Assembly: GCA_029448655.1 (NCBI GenBank)
Contig: JACCLO010000028.1
Span: forward strand, 1-64,000
Origin: Wolfiporia cocos
Taxonomy: Eukaryota > Basidiomycota > Agaricomycetes > Polyporales > Phaeolaceae
Length of the DNA stretch: 64,000 nucleotides
Direction: 5' to 3'
Below the pieces are notes generated by a model. The model had not been told where the DNA came from and did no database searches. It was given only the letters and a program-made list of their open reading frames with translations. Position 1 is the stretch's first letter; the number at the start of each line of letters is the position of its first letter. Below, one piece after another: positions 9,833 through 21,811 of this stretch. Position numbers and translations under genes: made by a program.

Positions 9833-10197
9833 TGTCACAGACTGCCTCGGGTAAGGCTCTTATAGATATCACATGACTTGTTATTGTTTGTCTTAGGTTT
9901 GATAAGGTTTAGCTAGAATTCCCTGATACCTTAACAGTCATGCGCCCATACTTACAGTAGTGCCACCCATGTGACTCACCTTAGGTAGTGCACAGGCCAC
10001 CTCTTTAGGGTAGACACAGTGTGTCCCCCTGTATGTACATATAGCGCGAGCTGAGGTCTTACAACCTCAGTTCTACTATTCTTGGCAACCAGGTCAATCC
10101 TCACTACCTCTGCGTGTGCGCCCGCCTGCGTCTTGGCAACACTACTATTCTATACTCGCTAGTCTGTGGTGCAAGACTGCACATACCGCTGTTGTCA
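9833..10197 (+). repeat. Probable LTR remnant
   Basis: It starts TGTCACAGACTG and ends CTGTTGTCA. It has the promoter hairpin CTGAGG(10051-10056)/CCTCAG(10065-10070) with a TCTTACAA loop, as in other LTRs of the window. No matching 5-bp duplication is seen (GAGAG versus GAAAA), so it is old or rearranged. Confidence 0.55.
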
Positions 10198-11617
10198 GAA
10201 AAATATTTTCTCTCGGGTTCTCCGGGCAGGTCTGGATGTGCCGAGATAGGCGAGGTGTTCGAGGGGTTGATGTCGAGTAGTTTTACCGGTTGAACGTAGC
10301 CTGTAGCGATTTAGAACTGCGGCGGTGCGTCGAATAAAGTGGAAATAATAGACATTGACTCGAAAATGTTTGTGACCGATTTCCTAAGTCCTAAGCGTAC
10401 GCCTCGAGCGCAGCCCTTCGTCTGACTTCGTCTGGGTGGAATTCGATGATTTGCTCGTATCTACACATCGCCTAAATACATGGAGAGCCACGAAATTTTC
10501 TACAACATTTTAAGTGTCCTAAAATTTCGAGTGTGCACCCTACAAGCTAGACAATCCAGAGACGAACCCTGAGATGGTGAAGACTGTCCTGAAACACAAG
10601 CAAATTATTTTATGAGACCGATCACCTGTAGATCTAGGGTGGTGCACCGAGGTTGGAGAGAAAAGACATGGAAAAAGCTATAGGAAGGCAGTTGGGGTTG
10701 GGCCAGACCTGGCTAGGCTAGAGAGCCTAGGGAAGCGTCAGATGGCACCTGTTTTGACTGGATGAGCAGCCAGATAGTGCCCGCAGGGCTTTTGCGACAT
10801 TTCAGATTGTGCATGAGCCAGCGAAGGTTCACTGTACGAGTATGATCGAGGCCGATCATGATCGGTCAAGCTGTGGCTGAACTACCTCAGATGGGCATTC
10901 TGCCTACCAGCTGGCTTTCTGTGGTGTGTTCTGTGTCGTTTTGGTGTGTGTTTGATCGTGCCCTGGTATTCTTACATGTGTCTAAAGTCTATGGCACATT
11001 TATATTGCAGCCGCAGCCACGCGCGAGCTGGAACGGCCAAAGACAATCGAGGCAGGGCACCGGCCGTGCGGGCCGTCTGGTCCCTTGGGGACACCTGTTC
11101 CTGGCCGTGCATGGCATCCCGTGCATGGTCCAGGAGCGCCATCCCTTCAGATATGAAGCTTATTGAGGAGGAGCTGGACTATAGGTATCAAGTTGCTGAG
11201 GATGAAGTGGACGAGCAGTGTGAAGATGAAGAGGGAAACAGGGCAGAAAATTATAAAGACAAGGATGGGGATTTGGGTCTGGATGAGGACAGAGTTGACA
11301 ATCTGGATGACCTGCTCAGCAAGAATGGCTTTGCACCACTTTGAGCAATATACACAGCTTCTCAGATGTGCTCAGATTTTTGTAGTTTGAGCATTCTCAA
11401 CATCATGTATACCACTTATTTTGTACATTGTGATTCTACATGATGGTTCTGAGGCCTCTAGGTGTGCACCACATTGTGTGGCATATGCCACAGGCTATAG
11501 TATATCCACATAGGTAAGCTGCAACAGCACTTTGCAATTCATATGCCAGCCTGACTACCAAACAACAATTCTATACCAGTCTGATGATTAGTTTCCCAGT
11601 CACACATTGAATTTGAC
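10198..11617. other. No convincing gene
   Basis: This stretch has no repeat signature I recognise. A plus-strand ORF at 10946-11344 ends in a strongly acidic segment (EDEVDEQCEDEEGNRAENY) that could be a gene remnant, but nothing upstream supports a start, an intron or a domain. Confidence 0.3.
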
Positions 11618-12243
11618 TAGTGATGTGCAGGCCCAGCCCAGCCCAAAAGCCCTGGCTTTGATGGCCCACCGCTTTTCAAAACCTCAGGCCGGGCCCTCAC
11701 TGACAGCTCACAGCTTGGCCCAGCCTGGGCCAGGGCCAAGCTGGGGCCTACCACTGCTAGGATAGTCATCACTATAGCCTTGAAAGTTTGAAATACACCA
11801 TTTTCAATTGTTCCTTGATGAAAAGGAACATTGAGGCCTACAAATTATAGTGGTATTAAGTGTCAAAATAACCTTCCACCAGCATGGCATTCAGTAGTGC
11901 ACCTGCCATATGGGGTATTGTATAGGTGCCCAATGGTGAGTGGCAGGCTTCAACATTAAGGACATGACTTATTGGCTTTTTATGTAGTCTGAAATGAACA
12001 GCATATAATACTATAGTTTAGTTAAGCATACTACTATCCTGTACAATCTTATATTGTAGTTGCCAGACATTGTAGCCATTAAGGTCACCAGGCTGGGGCT
12101 CAACAGCTCAGCCTGGCTCAGCCTGAGATACAAGCTGGGCCCTGGGCCATCTCAAGCCATGTTGTAAAGCCTAGCTCACCCCAGCCCAAGTAGGGCTTGG
12201 CCCAGCTTGGCTCTGGCCTCAAGCCAGGCCTGGCACATCACCT
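11618..12243. mobile_element. hAT-like non-autonomous TIR element, copy 2 (divergent)
   Basis: It starts TAGTGATGTGCAGGCCCAGC and ends GCCTGGCACATCACCT, with the same interior layout as copies 1 and 3 but many substitutions. The flanks AATTTGAC and AGTTTGAC match at 7 of 8 positions, consistent with an aged 8-bp duplication. Confidence 0.75.
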
Positions 12244-12501
12244 AGTTTGACTGACATTGATAAGATACCTTCAGAGTGGCGATTGAATGCTACTCTGCTG
12301 TTGATATTATCAGCACTTATCTACAGAGATCAGATCCTTCCTTGATTGGCAAGTACCTCCAGCACTGCTCCAGCACTGGTAAGTCATCTCTGTCAGGAAT
12401 TAGAACCAGTTGTAATCACTTCAAATCAGTTCACACCTCATACAGTTCAATCCAAAGACAAACCAGTTCTACCCAAATCCTATAACCACCCCACATTAAT
12501 G

Positions 12502-13120
12502 TGTCACAAGAAATTGTGGCGTCATTTTCCCCATTTTTCCATGTTTTTATGCCAAAATGCTGGTTTTTAGCCGCTCGTAGGACAGCACGTGCATAGGTAG
12601 ATAAATGCTTTATCTTATCTAGCTACATCACGGTCTTTCGTCATCACTAGGTAACAACGTCACCTTGTATTGTAGCACATGACTTGACTGCACACAGACC
12701 ACACCTTTAGGGCAAGGCAGTTAGGTAGTTAGGGAGTTGCTGCATGTATATATACTTGGTGACGTCTGAGGTACTCCTCAGACTTAGTATCTCAGCCTAG
12801 GGGGTGTGTCCCCTGGCAACCTCTCAAAACCCTCTGCTGCCTGGCTTGAGTGTAACAGCGAACTGCATTAGCAACAAGCCCGCTGCTCTCTCCTTGAGGG
12901 TGGGGGCCTCTTTCAATATTATTCTTGCTTCACTCTCTGCTCGCTAGTCTGGGGGCATTGTGGTACACTCATGGGTTGTGACCTCAGGCATTCGGTGAGG
13001 CATCTCAATAGATGCAGCCTCCTGTTCTCCCCTTACGAGGATGGGGGCCCTGTAGGGCGGATATATAGGATATATAGGGGTTCCCCCGCTTAGGCAGGTA
13101 GCATGGTGGTTACCGTGTCA
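12502..13120 (+). repeat. Solo LTR, family shared with 40658-41260
   Basis: It starts TGTCACAAGAAA and ends ACCGTGTCA. It shares long blocks with the 40658 LTR (the GCATAGGTAGATAA, CTAGTCTGGGGGCAT and CCTGTTCTCCCCT segments). It has a TATATATA box and the hairpin GTCTGAGG/CCTCAGAC (12764-12771, 12776-12783). The flanks (TAATG, TATCA) do not match. Confidence 0.7.
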
Positions 13121-13227
13121 TATCACAACATCTCAGAAGCCCAAGAAACTGTTCTAATACTCCCAACAAAACAAAGCTACCACAAGGCAATATCTAAACA
13201 TAAGGTTTATCAAATTCCTGATCTATG

Positions 13228-13589
13228 TCACAGATCTGGGACATTCTACGAATTTTTCTATATTTTTACCTATTTTTCTGGCATTTCTACGAGCTTATTT
13301 ACACTTACACTTGTAACCGCCCATAGACACGTCCATGTACACAAACAACACATACATAACATGCATGTCCAAACTAGTTACTCAGCGGACTAGTTCTCCG
13401 AAGTCACACCCCTTAGTAATATCCCAATACCAGGCTATGTCACTAGGGATGACATGGAATACCGTGTGTATCATGCAATGGGGAATACCCCCCTAATATA
13501 ACCCTATACTCCTGATGAGGAGGAGCAGGCTATGTCCTGCCTATAAGATGCAGGTCACCATGCATGTCATAAGTCTCAGTGGTCGAGTA
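13228..13589 (+). repeat. 5' portion of an LTR related to that of element D
   Basis: It begins TGTCACAGATCTGGGACATT, closely resembling the D LTR start, including the ATTTTTACCTATTT tract and the TTTCTACGA block. It is cut at 13590 by the next repeat, and the rest of the LTR is not found on the far side. It could be a remnant of the 5' LTR of an element deleted to give the present left edge of B. Confidence 0.6.
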
Positions 13590-14523
13590 TGACACGGATA
13601 ACTTATCACAAGACGCGCTGCGGACCCAATGCAACGTGCTTATGAGTGGCATAATAGCCACTCCCCCAAAAGGGCTACGATAACAGCTCATGCTGCTATC
13701 GAGGGTCCAGCTATATCTGCAGTTCATATTCCCACGCTCGGCGCCTATTAGACACTCTATGGTGTAGGCCATGTATGCCGGCGCCACGTACGGGTAATGT
13801 ACCCTAGTTATTGCTCCGTAACGTCTATGATATTATGCTTTCGCATTATCTGTGACATTACCCCCACTTCAAGGATTAACCGTCTCTGGTTAAGGAGATA
13901 ACTTAGGCTGCATCAAGCCGCCCCCGGTACTAAGTATCACTTCTACTATGCTTTGTCATTGTGCCTGGTGAAGGGTACCCCCAATCCCTTATACCATTTG
14001 GCTTATGACGTGTGTGCCAACCTCTTGAAGGCCCGACTTACACCCTGGATTTTGGGTGCGGGTTAAGGCTATTTAATAGTAGTTTTTACCACGCAAGCTT
14101 TGACCAATCTTATCCCCTGATACCTTACGGTTATAGAGGGGCCCCATGATACAGGGGGTCACGTGGTGGGTACTTTTCCCTCAGCCGCCAGTGGTTCGGA
14201 AGCGCCCCAGGCAGTGGAAATATTTGCCACCACCCAGGTTCGAACCGGCGACCGGGTGAGCTGTTATTATATCACAAGACGCGCTGCGGACCCAATGCAA
14301 CGTGCTTATGAGTGGCATAATAGCCACTCCCCCAAAAGGGCTACGATAACAGCTCATGCTGCTATCGAGGGTCCAGCTATATCTGCAGTTCATATTCCCA
14401 CGCTCGGCGCCTATTAGACACTCTATGGTGTAGGCCATGTATGCCGGCGCCACGTACGGGTAATGTACCCTAGTTATTGCTCCGTAACGTCTATGATATT
14501 ATGCTTTCGCATTATCTGTGACA
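13590..14523 (-). mobile_element. TRIM-like short element: two identical 253-bp repeats around a 413-bp spacer
   Basis: 13605-13857 and 14271-14523 appear identical over 253 bp and both end CTGTGACA. On the minus strand the inner side of the left copy carries a polypurine tract, GAAGTGGGGGTAA, directly before TGTCA, preceded by a hairpin (TTAACC/GGTTAA, loop AGAGAC). These are the 3' landmarks of an LTR element. The spacer has no ORF. The right copy lacks about 15 bp of one LTR end and no target duplication is seen, so the structure is rearranged. Related single copies lie at 38757-38990 (minus) and 47176-47420. Confidence 0.6.
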
Positions 14524-14914
14524 CATGCAAGAGCTGCGGCCGGAAGGACTGCACAAACATGGAGGGGTGATGCAATTGGAGGGTGCCAGCATCCAAGGTG
14601 GACAATAAGGGGGCTCAGAAATCTACTAGCGGCAACCCCCCCACACCTCATGGCAAAGGTCACATGGTCCAGGTCACCACAACAGAGATGTGGATCCCAG
14701 ATGACAGTGACAACTCCATGGGCAACTCCACCGCCCATTCATCCGTGCGCATCACGGAGGTAGAGGAACCACTGGCCAGTACACCGGCTCCATCAACAGC
14801 CCCAATTGGTCAGCCACCGAATTGGGGCACTACCATTATCCCATGGCATTCAGTTGCCCAGAAAACTCCTGACCATCCAGCTAGCGAGTCGAATTTTCGC
14901 CTTCAGCACATGTG
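14524..14914 (+). pseudogene. Gag C-terminal tail of B
   Basis: The frame contains CKSCGRKDC, a possible remnant of a zinc knuckle, then a TGA and a long hydrophilic Ser/Thr/Pro-rich tail ending just as Pol begins in the -1 frame. Element D has the same gag-to-pol phase relation. The left edge is cut at the TRIM-like repeat. Confidence 0.45.
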
Positions 14915-16852
14915 AATCCTTGCCTATGTGTGCTGTGTACTAGTATAGTTGCCTGTACTGCTGACCTGCTTGTAAAAAATTGTGAAAATTTATATCACTA
15001 TTACAAGAATCATGCATGTGATAAGTCCCGATCTTTCCAGATCTGGGTTGACTTGTGGGTCTATGGTCAGAAAGTGCAAGGCTTGGCTTTAATCGATAGT
15101 GGAGCAACGTTATCAGTCATCAACTCAGACTTTGTTGACAAACATCGTCTAGTCACCCACGATAAGAAAGACCCTTTTTGGATTCATAATGCAGATGGAT
15201 CATACAACAAAAATGGTCTCATCAATAAGTCAGTTAAAGGATTCATGCAACATGGCGAGCACAAGGAAAAGGTATTCCTTACCATCATGAAAATCCACAA
15301 CCACGACCTTATCCTAGGATATGACTGGTTAATTAAACATAACCCCACTATGGACTGGAACTCTGGCAGTCTGGTATATCGATGTGGGTCTGCATGCCCA
15401 GAAGCCTCAGAATCGTCCCCTGATTCGGAAGAAGTTGCACCCGATGACGAAGAGGACAATAATAACATCAGCAACATTTGGGATTCTGCGCTAGACACGA
15501 TTGGAGATGGAAACCCTGATGATCCATTTATCAAGTGGATCGGTACCCTGTCCAATGAGGAATTGGGACTCCTCATGGGAATGGTAGGAGAAATCCACCA
15601 GAACAGACCAGAAGCTGCAACCGAAAAATGGAAGCAGCTTGTGCCTAAGGAATATTGGGAATTCGGCCCAATGGTATTTTCGCAAAAAGCATCCGAAAGG
15701 ATGCCAACACGTAAGCCATATGATCATGCCATCAATTTAATCGAAGGCACTCCATTGCCAACACTGGCCAAACCATATTCCCTCTTGCCAAAGGAAGAAA
15801 ATTCCCTCCGTGACTGGATCGCTGAAGAAAAGCGAAAAGGCTACATCTGAGATTCAAGCTCCCCTATGGCCAGCCCAGTATTTTTCGTTGCCAAGAAAGA
15901 TGGAACCTTGTGCATGGTAATCAATTACAGGAAGCTGAACGAAATAACTGTGGATAACAAGTACCCTATACCCCAGATATCGGACCTTATCAACCAACTC
16001 TCAGGTGCATCGATCTTTACTAAGATCGACCTGAGATGGGGTTACAACAACGTCCGTATCAAGGAAGGTGATGAATGGAAAACAGCATTCATTACTAAAC
16101 AGGGGTTGTACGAAGCCATGGTTATGTATTTCGGTTTCAAGAACGTGCCAGGGACTTTCCAAGCAATGATGAACGACGTCCTAAAGGATTTCATTGCCAC
16201 CGGAAAAGTCATAGTCTATCTGGACGACATACTGATCTTTGGCAACGACTTAGCGGAACACCGCAAAATCACCAAGGCAGTCCTGAAAAGGCTGCGGGAC
16301 AATGATCTATATGCCAAACCCGAGAAATGCTTCTTTGAAAAAAGTAGCATCGACTATTTGGGTATGATAATTTCTAAGGGCAGAGTCGAAATGGACCCCT
16401 CGAAACTATCAGGAGTATTAGATTGGCTGACCCCAACCAAGGTGAAGGAAGTTCAAGCCTTTTTAGGCTTTGCGAACTTCTATCGGCGGTTTATTCAGGA
16501 CTTCTTGAAAATTGTGAAACCCCTGACAACACTCATGAAGAAGTCGGAGAAATGGCATTGGGATGAAGCACAGGAAGAAGCTTTCCAAAAGCTCAAGGCG
16601 GCCTTTACAACTGCCCCCATCTTACATATTCCGGACAAAATTCAGAAATTCCGTATAGAAGCCAACACATCAGACTTTGCGACTGGAGCAGTCCTAACGC
16701 AATGGTCACCAGATAGTTGGAAATGGAATCCTTGCGCCTTCTATTCCACAGGCATGACTGCCCCGGAACGGAACTACAAAATTTATGACAAAGAGATGCT
16801 AGCCATAATTCGAGCATTAGAAGAATGGCAACATTATCTCGAAGGTCACCCG
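14912..16852 (+). pseudogene. pol: Protease-RT-RNase H of B, with a nonsense codon, cut by array C
   Basis: The protease motif is ALIDSGATLSVI, followed by ILGYDW as in D. The RT has KKDGTLCMVINYRKLNEI and the catalytic YLDD near 16217. A TGA at 15848-15850 after EKRKGYI splits the frame. Both sides share the same phase, and D reads GYIRHSKSP there, so a CGA-to-TGA change is the simple explanation. In RNase H the first catalytic Asp is replaced (EANTSDFATG versus EADSSDYATG in D). The coding sequence stops at 16852 in LEGHP and resumes at 32885, beyond array C. Confidence 0.88.
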
Positions 16853-17946
16853 TGACACAGATGGCTCTGTGGGACTCACCAAGCCAGTATCCTGCGATGA
16901 ACTAGGCGACTTAGGTGAGGAAGAGGTTATCAGACGCAGTAGGAGGTAGGAGGTTCTTCTACGGCGTACGCCGAGAAGAATAGAACTGAAGTTAAAGAGC
17001 GCTTGGCTCCTACTTATATACATTGTGTCGGGAGGGCACGTGCTACTAGCTAGCGGTTGCCTTACCGGGTTATGTGGCTTTGCCAAGTGGCGAAGCTTTA
17101 TCTTATCTGATGTTTAGTTACTCTATCTAGAATGGCCGTGGAAGGCCCTAATGGCCGACCCAATCGTAATAGAGGGATTATGTCTTATCTGTGATACTAA
17201 CGCGGGCGCAGCCCGGGTATAGGTGAAGCCGGTTGCCGGATACCTTGCGGCATAATGGCGATTGGCCGTGCTTCGTTGGATGACCAAGGCGAGACGCCGA
17301 GGTCGTTATGCCATTGGACGGGTAGTACCGTGGCATGTGTTACAGCCCGGTCCGGATGGTTACCGGGGCATGTATTGGTCTTAGCCGTGAGGCGAGGACC
17401 GGTGTTTGGGCAGCGCCGTGATGGCAGAAGCCCGGGACTTGGAGAACGCCGAGTCCGTGAGATGGCCGAGAAGGCCGAGCCTATAGCGATATTGCCTTGA
17501 TGCTAATATAGTGCTATTTGGCCGTGTTGCCATTATTATGCGAAGGCGTGGCGCGCCTGAGGTGCCATTGTGATCAAGGATCTTATGGCGGTGGGAAGCC
17601 GGGAAGGCCGACCCAATAGTACAAGGCCGCGAGGCACTGTTTGTACATGTGGACATTATTATGCGAGCGTGCCGCGCTCGGCCTATCATTATGATCTACG
17701 ATCTATGACGTGGCTGGTCTTGCTCTGACGGGCGAGACCTTTATGACGTAGCTGTAACTATGCTATTGGACCGGAAGGTGCCGTAGCGTTATGTATGCTG
17801 GTCATGTGGTGATAAGCCCAGTTAAGAGCTTGTCGTGGTGGCAATGGGAGTTAACCCGTAGATAACTTGTAGTTAGACGTATAAATCCCAGGTAAATTGC
17901 TATAATCGTAGGAAAAATGCTGTAAGCCCCAGATAAATCTGTGACA
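16853..17946 (-). repeat. Array C, LTR 1 (3' LTR of unit 1)
   Basis: This LTR of 1094 bp carries the predicted transcript start AGTTCTATTCT at 16987-16977 (minus), about 30 nt after a TATATAAGTA box. A terminal hairpin ACAGA/TCTGT lies at 16856-16869. Confidence 0.9.
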
Positions 17947-17983
17947 TTACCCCCGCTTTAGGTTTCATCGTCCCTGATGAAAC
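17947..17983 (-). promoter_or_regulatory. Polypurine tract and adjacent hairpin of array C
   Basis: The minus strand reads GTTTCATC-AGGGAC-GATGAAAC, an 8-bp perfect stem with a 6-nt loop, then CTAAAGCGGGGGTAA, then the LTR start TGTCA. Elements B and D and the TRIM-like repeat have the same arrangement with other stem sequences. Confidence 0.7.
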
Positions 17984-18014
17984 TATTCCTCATTGTGTAC
18001 GTCCCAAGAGCGGT

Positions 18015-18229
18015 ATAACGCGTGATGACGAAGTGTCAAATGCCGTTATGGTGCTGCTTCAATTTGTCAATTGAACAGGGATAAATGGGAGTTTCAGGAC
18101 TTGTGGTGGAACCTGAGCGTGGAAGGCGATTTTATTCCTTATAGTGATTTGTAACGCGTGATAGCGAAGTGCTAAATGCCGTTACTAGCGATTATCAACG
18201 CGTGATGACCGAAAGGTCAAATGCCGTTG
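18015..18229. ncRNA. Three related hairpins inside array C
   Basis: Each has an outer stem (ATAACG/CGTTAT, GTAACG/CGTTAC, CAACG/CGTTG), a conserved internal loop CGTGA opposite AATGC, and an inner stem (TGAC/GTCA, TAGC/GCTA, TGACC/GGTCA). They lie at 18015-18049, 18151-18185 and 18196-18229 and recur in units 2 and 3. Both stems differ between copies with pairing kept, which points to a selected fold. Function is unknown. Confidence 0.55.
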
Positions 18230-21200
18230 TTAGGGAGATGTAGTCGTGTTACTAGAGTGTGCTGTCATTGTGCATGCGGATCCTAAGAGGAGGGACTCTC
18301 CTGTTATCGCTGAAGGTGTTCTAGTGCCTTTTCGCGACCTTGGTCGGATTATTGCTTTTGCTTATGACGTTACTCGTAGTAGAAGGCGATATGGAAATGG
18401 TCATCATATAGTGCCTTTGAATCTACTTGTAATCTGTATCTCCAATAGCTTGCCAAGCGTATTAGAGGGTGCATTGTGTCGTTGTACGTATTTCGGATAG
18501 CATTGTGCGATATTCCTTAGAGTGAGGGCTTCACTGTTAGCTCTGGAGATTTTCTAGTGTCTCTTCGAGCCCTTGGGCGGATATGTTGCTTATGCGTAGT
18601 ACCCATTGAGTGTGACATAGCGGTGCTTTTTCGACGTCTATTGCCTAGCGGTGAATGGGATTGCAAGTTCCTTCGTTCGCGTGGCGGGTGTCTTAGGCTT
18701 TGTGCTTGTACAGGGGTAATCCTACTTTGTACGACTTATGCGGTTTGAACGGTTATTAAAGGGCGTCGCCTTATGAACGTTTATGAGGCGTCGCCTCCCT
18801 AGTATCGCAAGTACTAAGCGTGTGACATTTGTCAATGCCCATTTGTTACAGGGGTTGTGTCCCCTAGTTAGATTGCTTCTACGTAGCGATCTCTTCGGAG
18901 TCGTAAGTTCCGGAATGAAGCTGTGCCTTCGTTGTTGTATGCACTTATTTATTAACGAGTAGGCTTCTCGTGTAAAACCCCATAGTATAAGTACTAATCA
19001 TTGTGCATTATGGTCAATGCTTATGATTGTATTCCCTGATACTGTAGTGTCGTTGCCGTAGTGAGGCCTTATTGGGTAACCGTGAGAACATACATCCTTG
19101 TCAGGAGTTGTCTCGTATAGGTGTATCCCGTAAGGGCTGAAGTCCCATGGTGGCGATGACGGTAGTTTCCAATGTGCTTGTATGTCGTTAAAGTCGTTCT
19201 TCGATTGAGTATGACATTGTAAGCGTGGGAACTGGGATGATCGTTGGGGAAGGGTATATTTCGCTATTGGATAGATAGCTACTATATTCCTATTACAGGG
19301 TTGTCGTCCATATACGAATAGGACAGTACGAGCATGAATGAGGGTAATCGGGCCTCTTAGTGCATGTCGTTTGTTGCTTTAATGACCGTAAGGTTCATTT
19401 GTAAGCGTGGGATAGTGGACTTGTTAAGGTCCTAGGTGCGAAATTAGGGTTTCCACCCCCTCTTTCACGTTTGATCTCCCGATCAAACCTATCCAGATGG
19501 TTTTGGTTTTTAAAGAGGTTAAACCGCCTCTATACCCAGATAAGGGTGGGTGGATGTGGGCCGAAGGTATTCTTGACGTATATCCATATACGGCTGTATC
19601 CAGTGTAGTCGCTCGCATATGCGACCAGATTTTTATACTAAGGTTTCCAAGCCCTAGTTTGTCGGAATCGAAGGGTTTTCCAGGCCCATATTCGATGTAG
19701 TGACGAGATGTAATCCTTTCTTGACGTAAGGATACAGATCCGGATTTATTTATTACGCGTCTCGACGGCGTAGGTTTCCGTAAACCAAGCAATTAAATGA
19801 TAACCGATTGCCAAATCGGCTTGATTGAATTAATAAGGGGGACTCCCTTGTTATCTCTGGAAGTTTTCGAGTGCTTCTTCGAGACCTTTTGCGGACGATC
19901 GCATTGAGTTGCTAAGGTGTATTTTTCGAATTCGGTTATTCTCCCCACAGAGAAAAGTTGAATCGAAGTGAAATCAAAAGTGAGGTAGCTAGCCTCGTGA
20001 CGAATTTTGCGATTGGCGTGCGAAATTGTCGACTTCAATACAGGGGGGGACCGGTTGGAAACCGGTGTAGATTCGGCGATTGTGCGAGAATGCCGAATGA
20101 AGTGTGATTCTAGAAGCCTTGCGGCCTCCGCTACACTTCAAGGGAACGCGTATTAATAGCGTGTGTCCCTTGTTTTCCTTTCCTCTAACCCAGATTGCAA
20201 GATTCAATGAAGTAATCTTGTTGCGATCTGTTTGTACATGGGTGGCTGGTGGAAACAGCGCTGTACCCAATTATTTATAGACGCTTGTCAGACGTCTCTT
20301 CCCAATCGGATGGTAATTTCCTTGTCAGGAATTCCATTACCAAAAGGGGTGCCCCCGTTCTAAGGTTCTTTGTGACATGTGACCAAATGACAGATGCTCA
20401 ATAACCCGAATCCCCTTTTCAGGAGCGAAGACCGAAGTCAAACGGGCGCCGATAGATTAAGAATCTTAATCGACTTGGTACTTAGGCATTCCCATAGTAA
20501 TAATAGTTATAAGCATATGTTTGCCAAGCGTACGCGATCCTACGTCGAGTAAGGTACTAGTATCGTTTTTCGATTGACTTATTGTACCTAAGACGTAAAA
20601 GGTTGCTTTATATGTACATAAGCGACCTTAACCAGGCTAGATAACCTGGGAACCAGCAGGTGACGCAGGATTTCCAGAGGCGAATACAAATGCTATTGGA
20701 CGGTTTCTAAGCTACTTTACAAAGTAAGTAAGCTACTAGGAGCCGCCACTAAAACTACATATTTATCTACTTATTGACTGGGATACCAGGGTACCTGAAA
20801 GAGAGCTCATCATCAGCGATCAACGCTGAGTGGTCATGTCTAACACAAGAAGAACGGGGGCATGGTTAGGGGCGCCCTTGTCAGGACGCCGCGCGGAATT
20901 TAGCCGACAGGTGTCTTCATCGAAGCGCGCGACTTCCTTCTAGAAAGAGAGTCGGTGACTGCCAGCGCTTGATAAGCTGGGTCACATGGTTGGGAATAGG
21001 ATACACAGCCCATTTCCTCGTGGAGATGAGCTGGAAAGTGGTCGCAGTATTACACCGCGACCGGTCCGCGCTTTAGTGGTAAGGCTTGCCATCTATAGCC
21101 ACCTGGGTGTCACATCAGGGCTAAAAAACCATCCGTCGATCTAAGATCGCGCATTCACGAGCGCTCCACACATCAAGGATGGTGGGCAACGCCGCATGCT

Positions 21201-21798
21201 TCCGGTGGGGCCCCAACTCGGTTTAACCCAGGCTCGCACACCGAGCTGCCCGTAGGACTTACGCTATTGGCTACCGCGAGTGACCTCGGCTGGTTTGGCC
21301 TTGCGAGCCGCACCACCTCACCACTTGGATTCCCCGAAGGAGATCCCAAGCGGGCCCCTTACGCCTGGGGGGCGGCTTTGGAAGATTCCCACACCCAACT
21401 AAGGGAATACGCCGAAGCGCATATCCCTATGGGGATCCTACTGGTAGTGTTGGGTCCCTGAACAGGGATTGCCAAGACAGGGGGCTGCGCGCACACAGGC
21501 AGACGGTCCCCTTTTCCCAATAGGCGGGTCTCAACCGCTGGCACCAGCAACCTTGTCAGGAAGCCGGCGCCTCTCCTTAACCCTGGAGTCCGGGTTCGCA
21601 GGACGCATGCTGCTGATTAGGCAAGCAGCGCCCCACTGGGTGGCAGCAGGCCGCTAAGCCCGCCGCCGATGTATCCCAATCCGCAACCACGGAGCATACA
21701 TCCCCTTTGCAGGAGAGTAGCGGCCCCTGCGCTATCTCAGACACCTGTTGGAGGAAAAACCCAGGCGCCACCAGTTAAGGAGGCGCAGGGGGGTAGGT

Positions 21799-21809
21799 AG
21801 TTCTATTCT
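21799..21809 (-). promoter_or_regulatory. Self-primer binding site of array C
   Basis: On the minus strand AGAATAGAACT follows the LTR after two bases (TA). It is the exact complement of AGTTCTATTCT in the LTR (16987-16977 and the corresponding place in every LTR). D has the same layout with a different sequence, so the pairing is conserved while the bases are not. Confidence 0.75.
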
Positions 21810-21811
21810 TA

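Larger units (their letters stand above)
17947..21811 (-). ncRNA. Array C, internal region of unit 1 (non-coding)
   Basis: About 3.9 kb between LTR 1 and 2 has no gag or pol similarity and no ORF above about 100 codons. On the minus strand it starts with the primer site (21809-21799) and a leader (21811 to about 20890) homologous to that of D. It ends with a hairpin and polypurine tract (17983-17947). In between are many short hairpins, including three related ones at 18015-18229. Units 2 (22906-26766) and 3 (27862-31793) are copies; unit 2 differs from unit 1 at only a handful of positions that I noticed. Confidence 0.7.

Noticed and set aside
14237..14246. GGTTCGAACC as part of a tRNA gene
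   Set aside because: No acceptor stem, D arm or anticodon arm can be built around it; the T-arm-like stem pairs only partly.
18020..18210. Box C-like GTGATGA in the array C hairpins as C/D snoRNAs
   Set aside because: No box D (CTGA) at a suitable place and the second hairpin lacks the motif.
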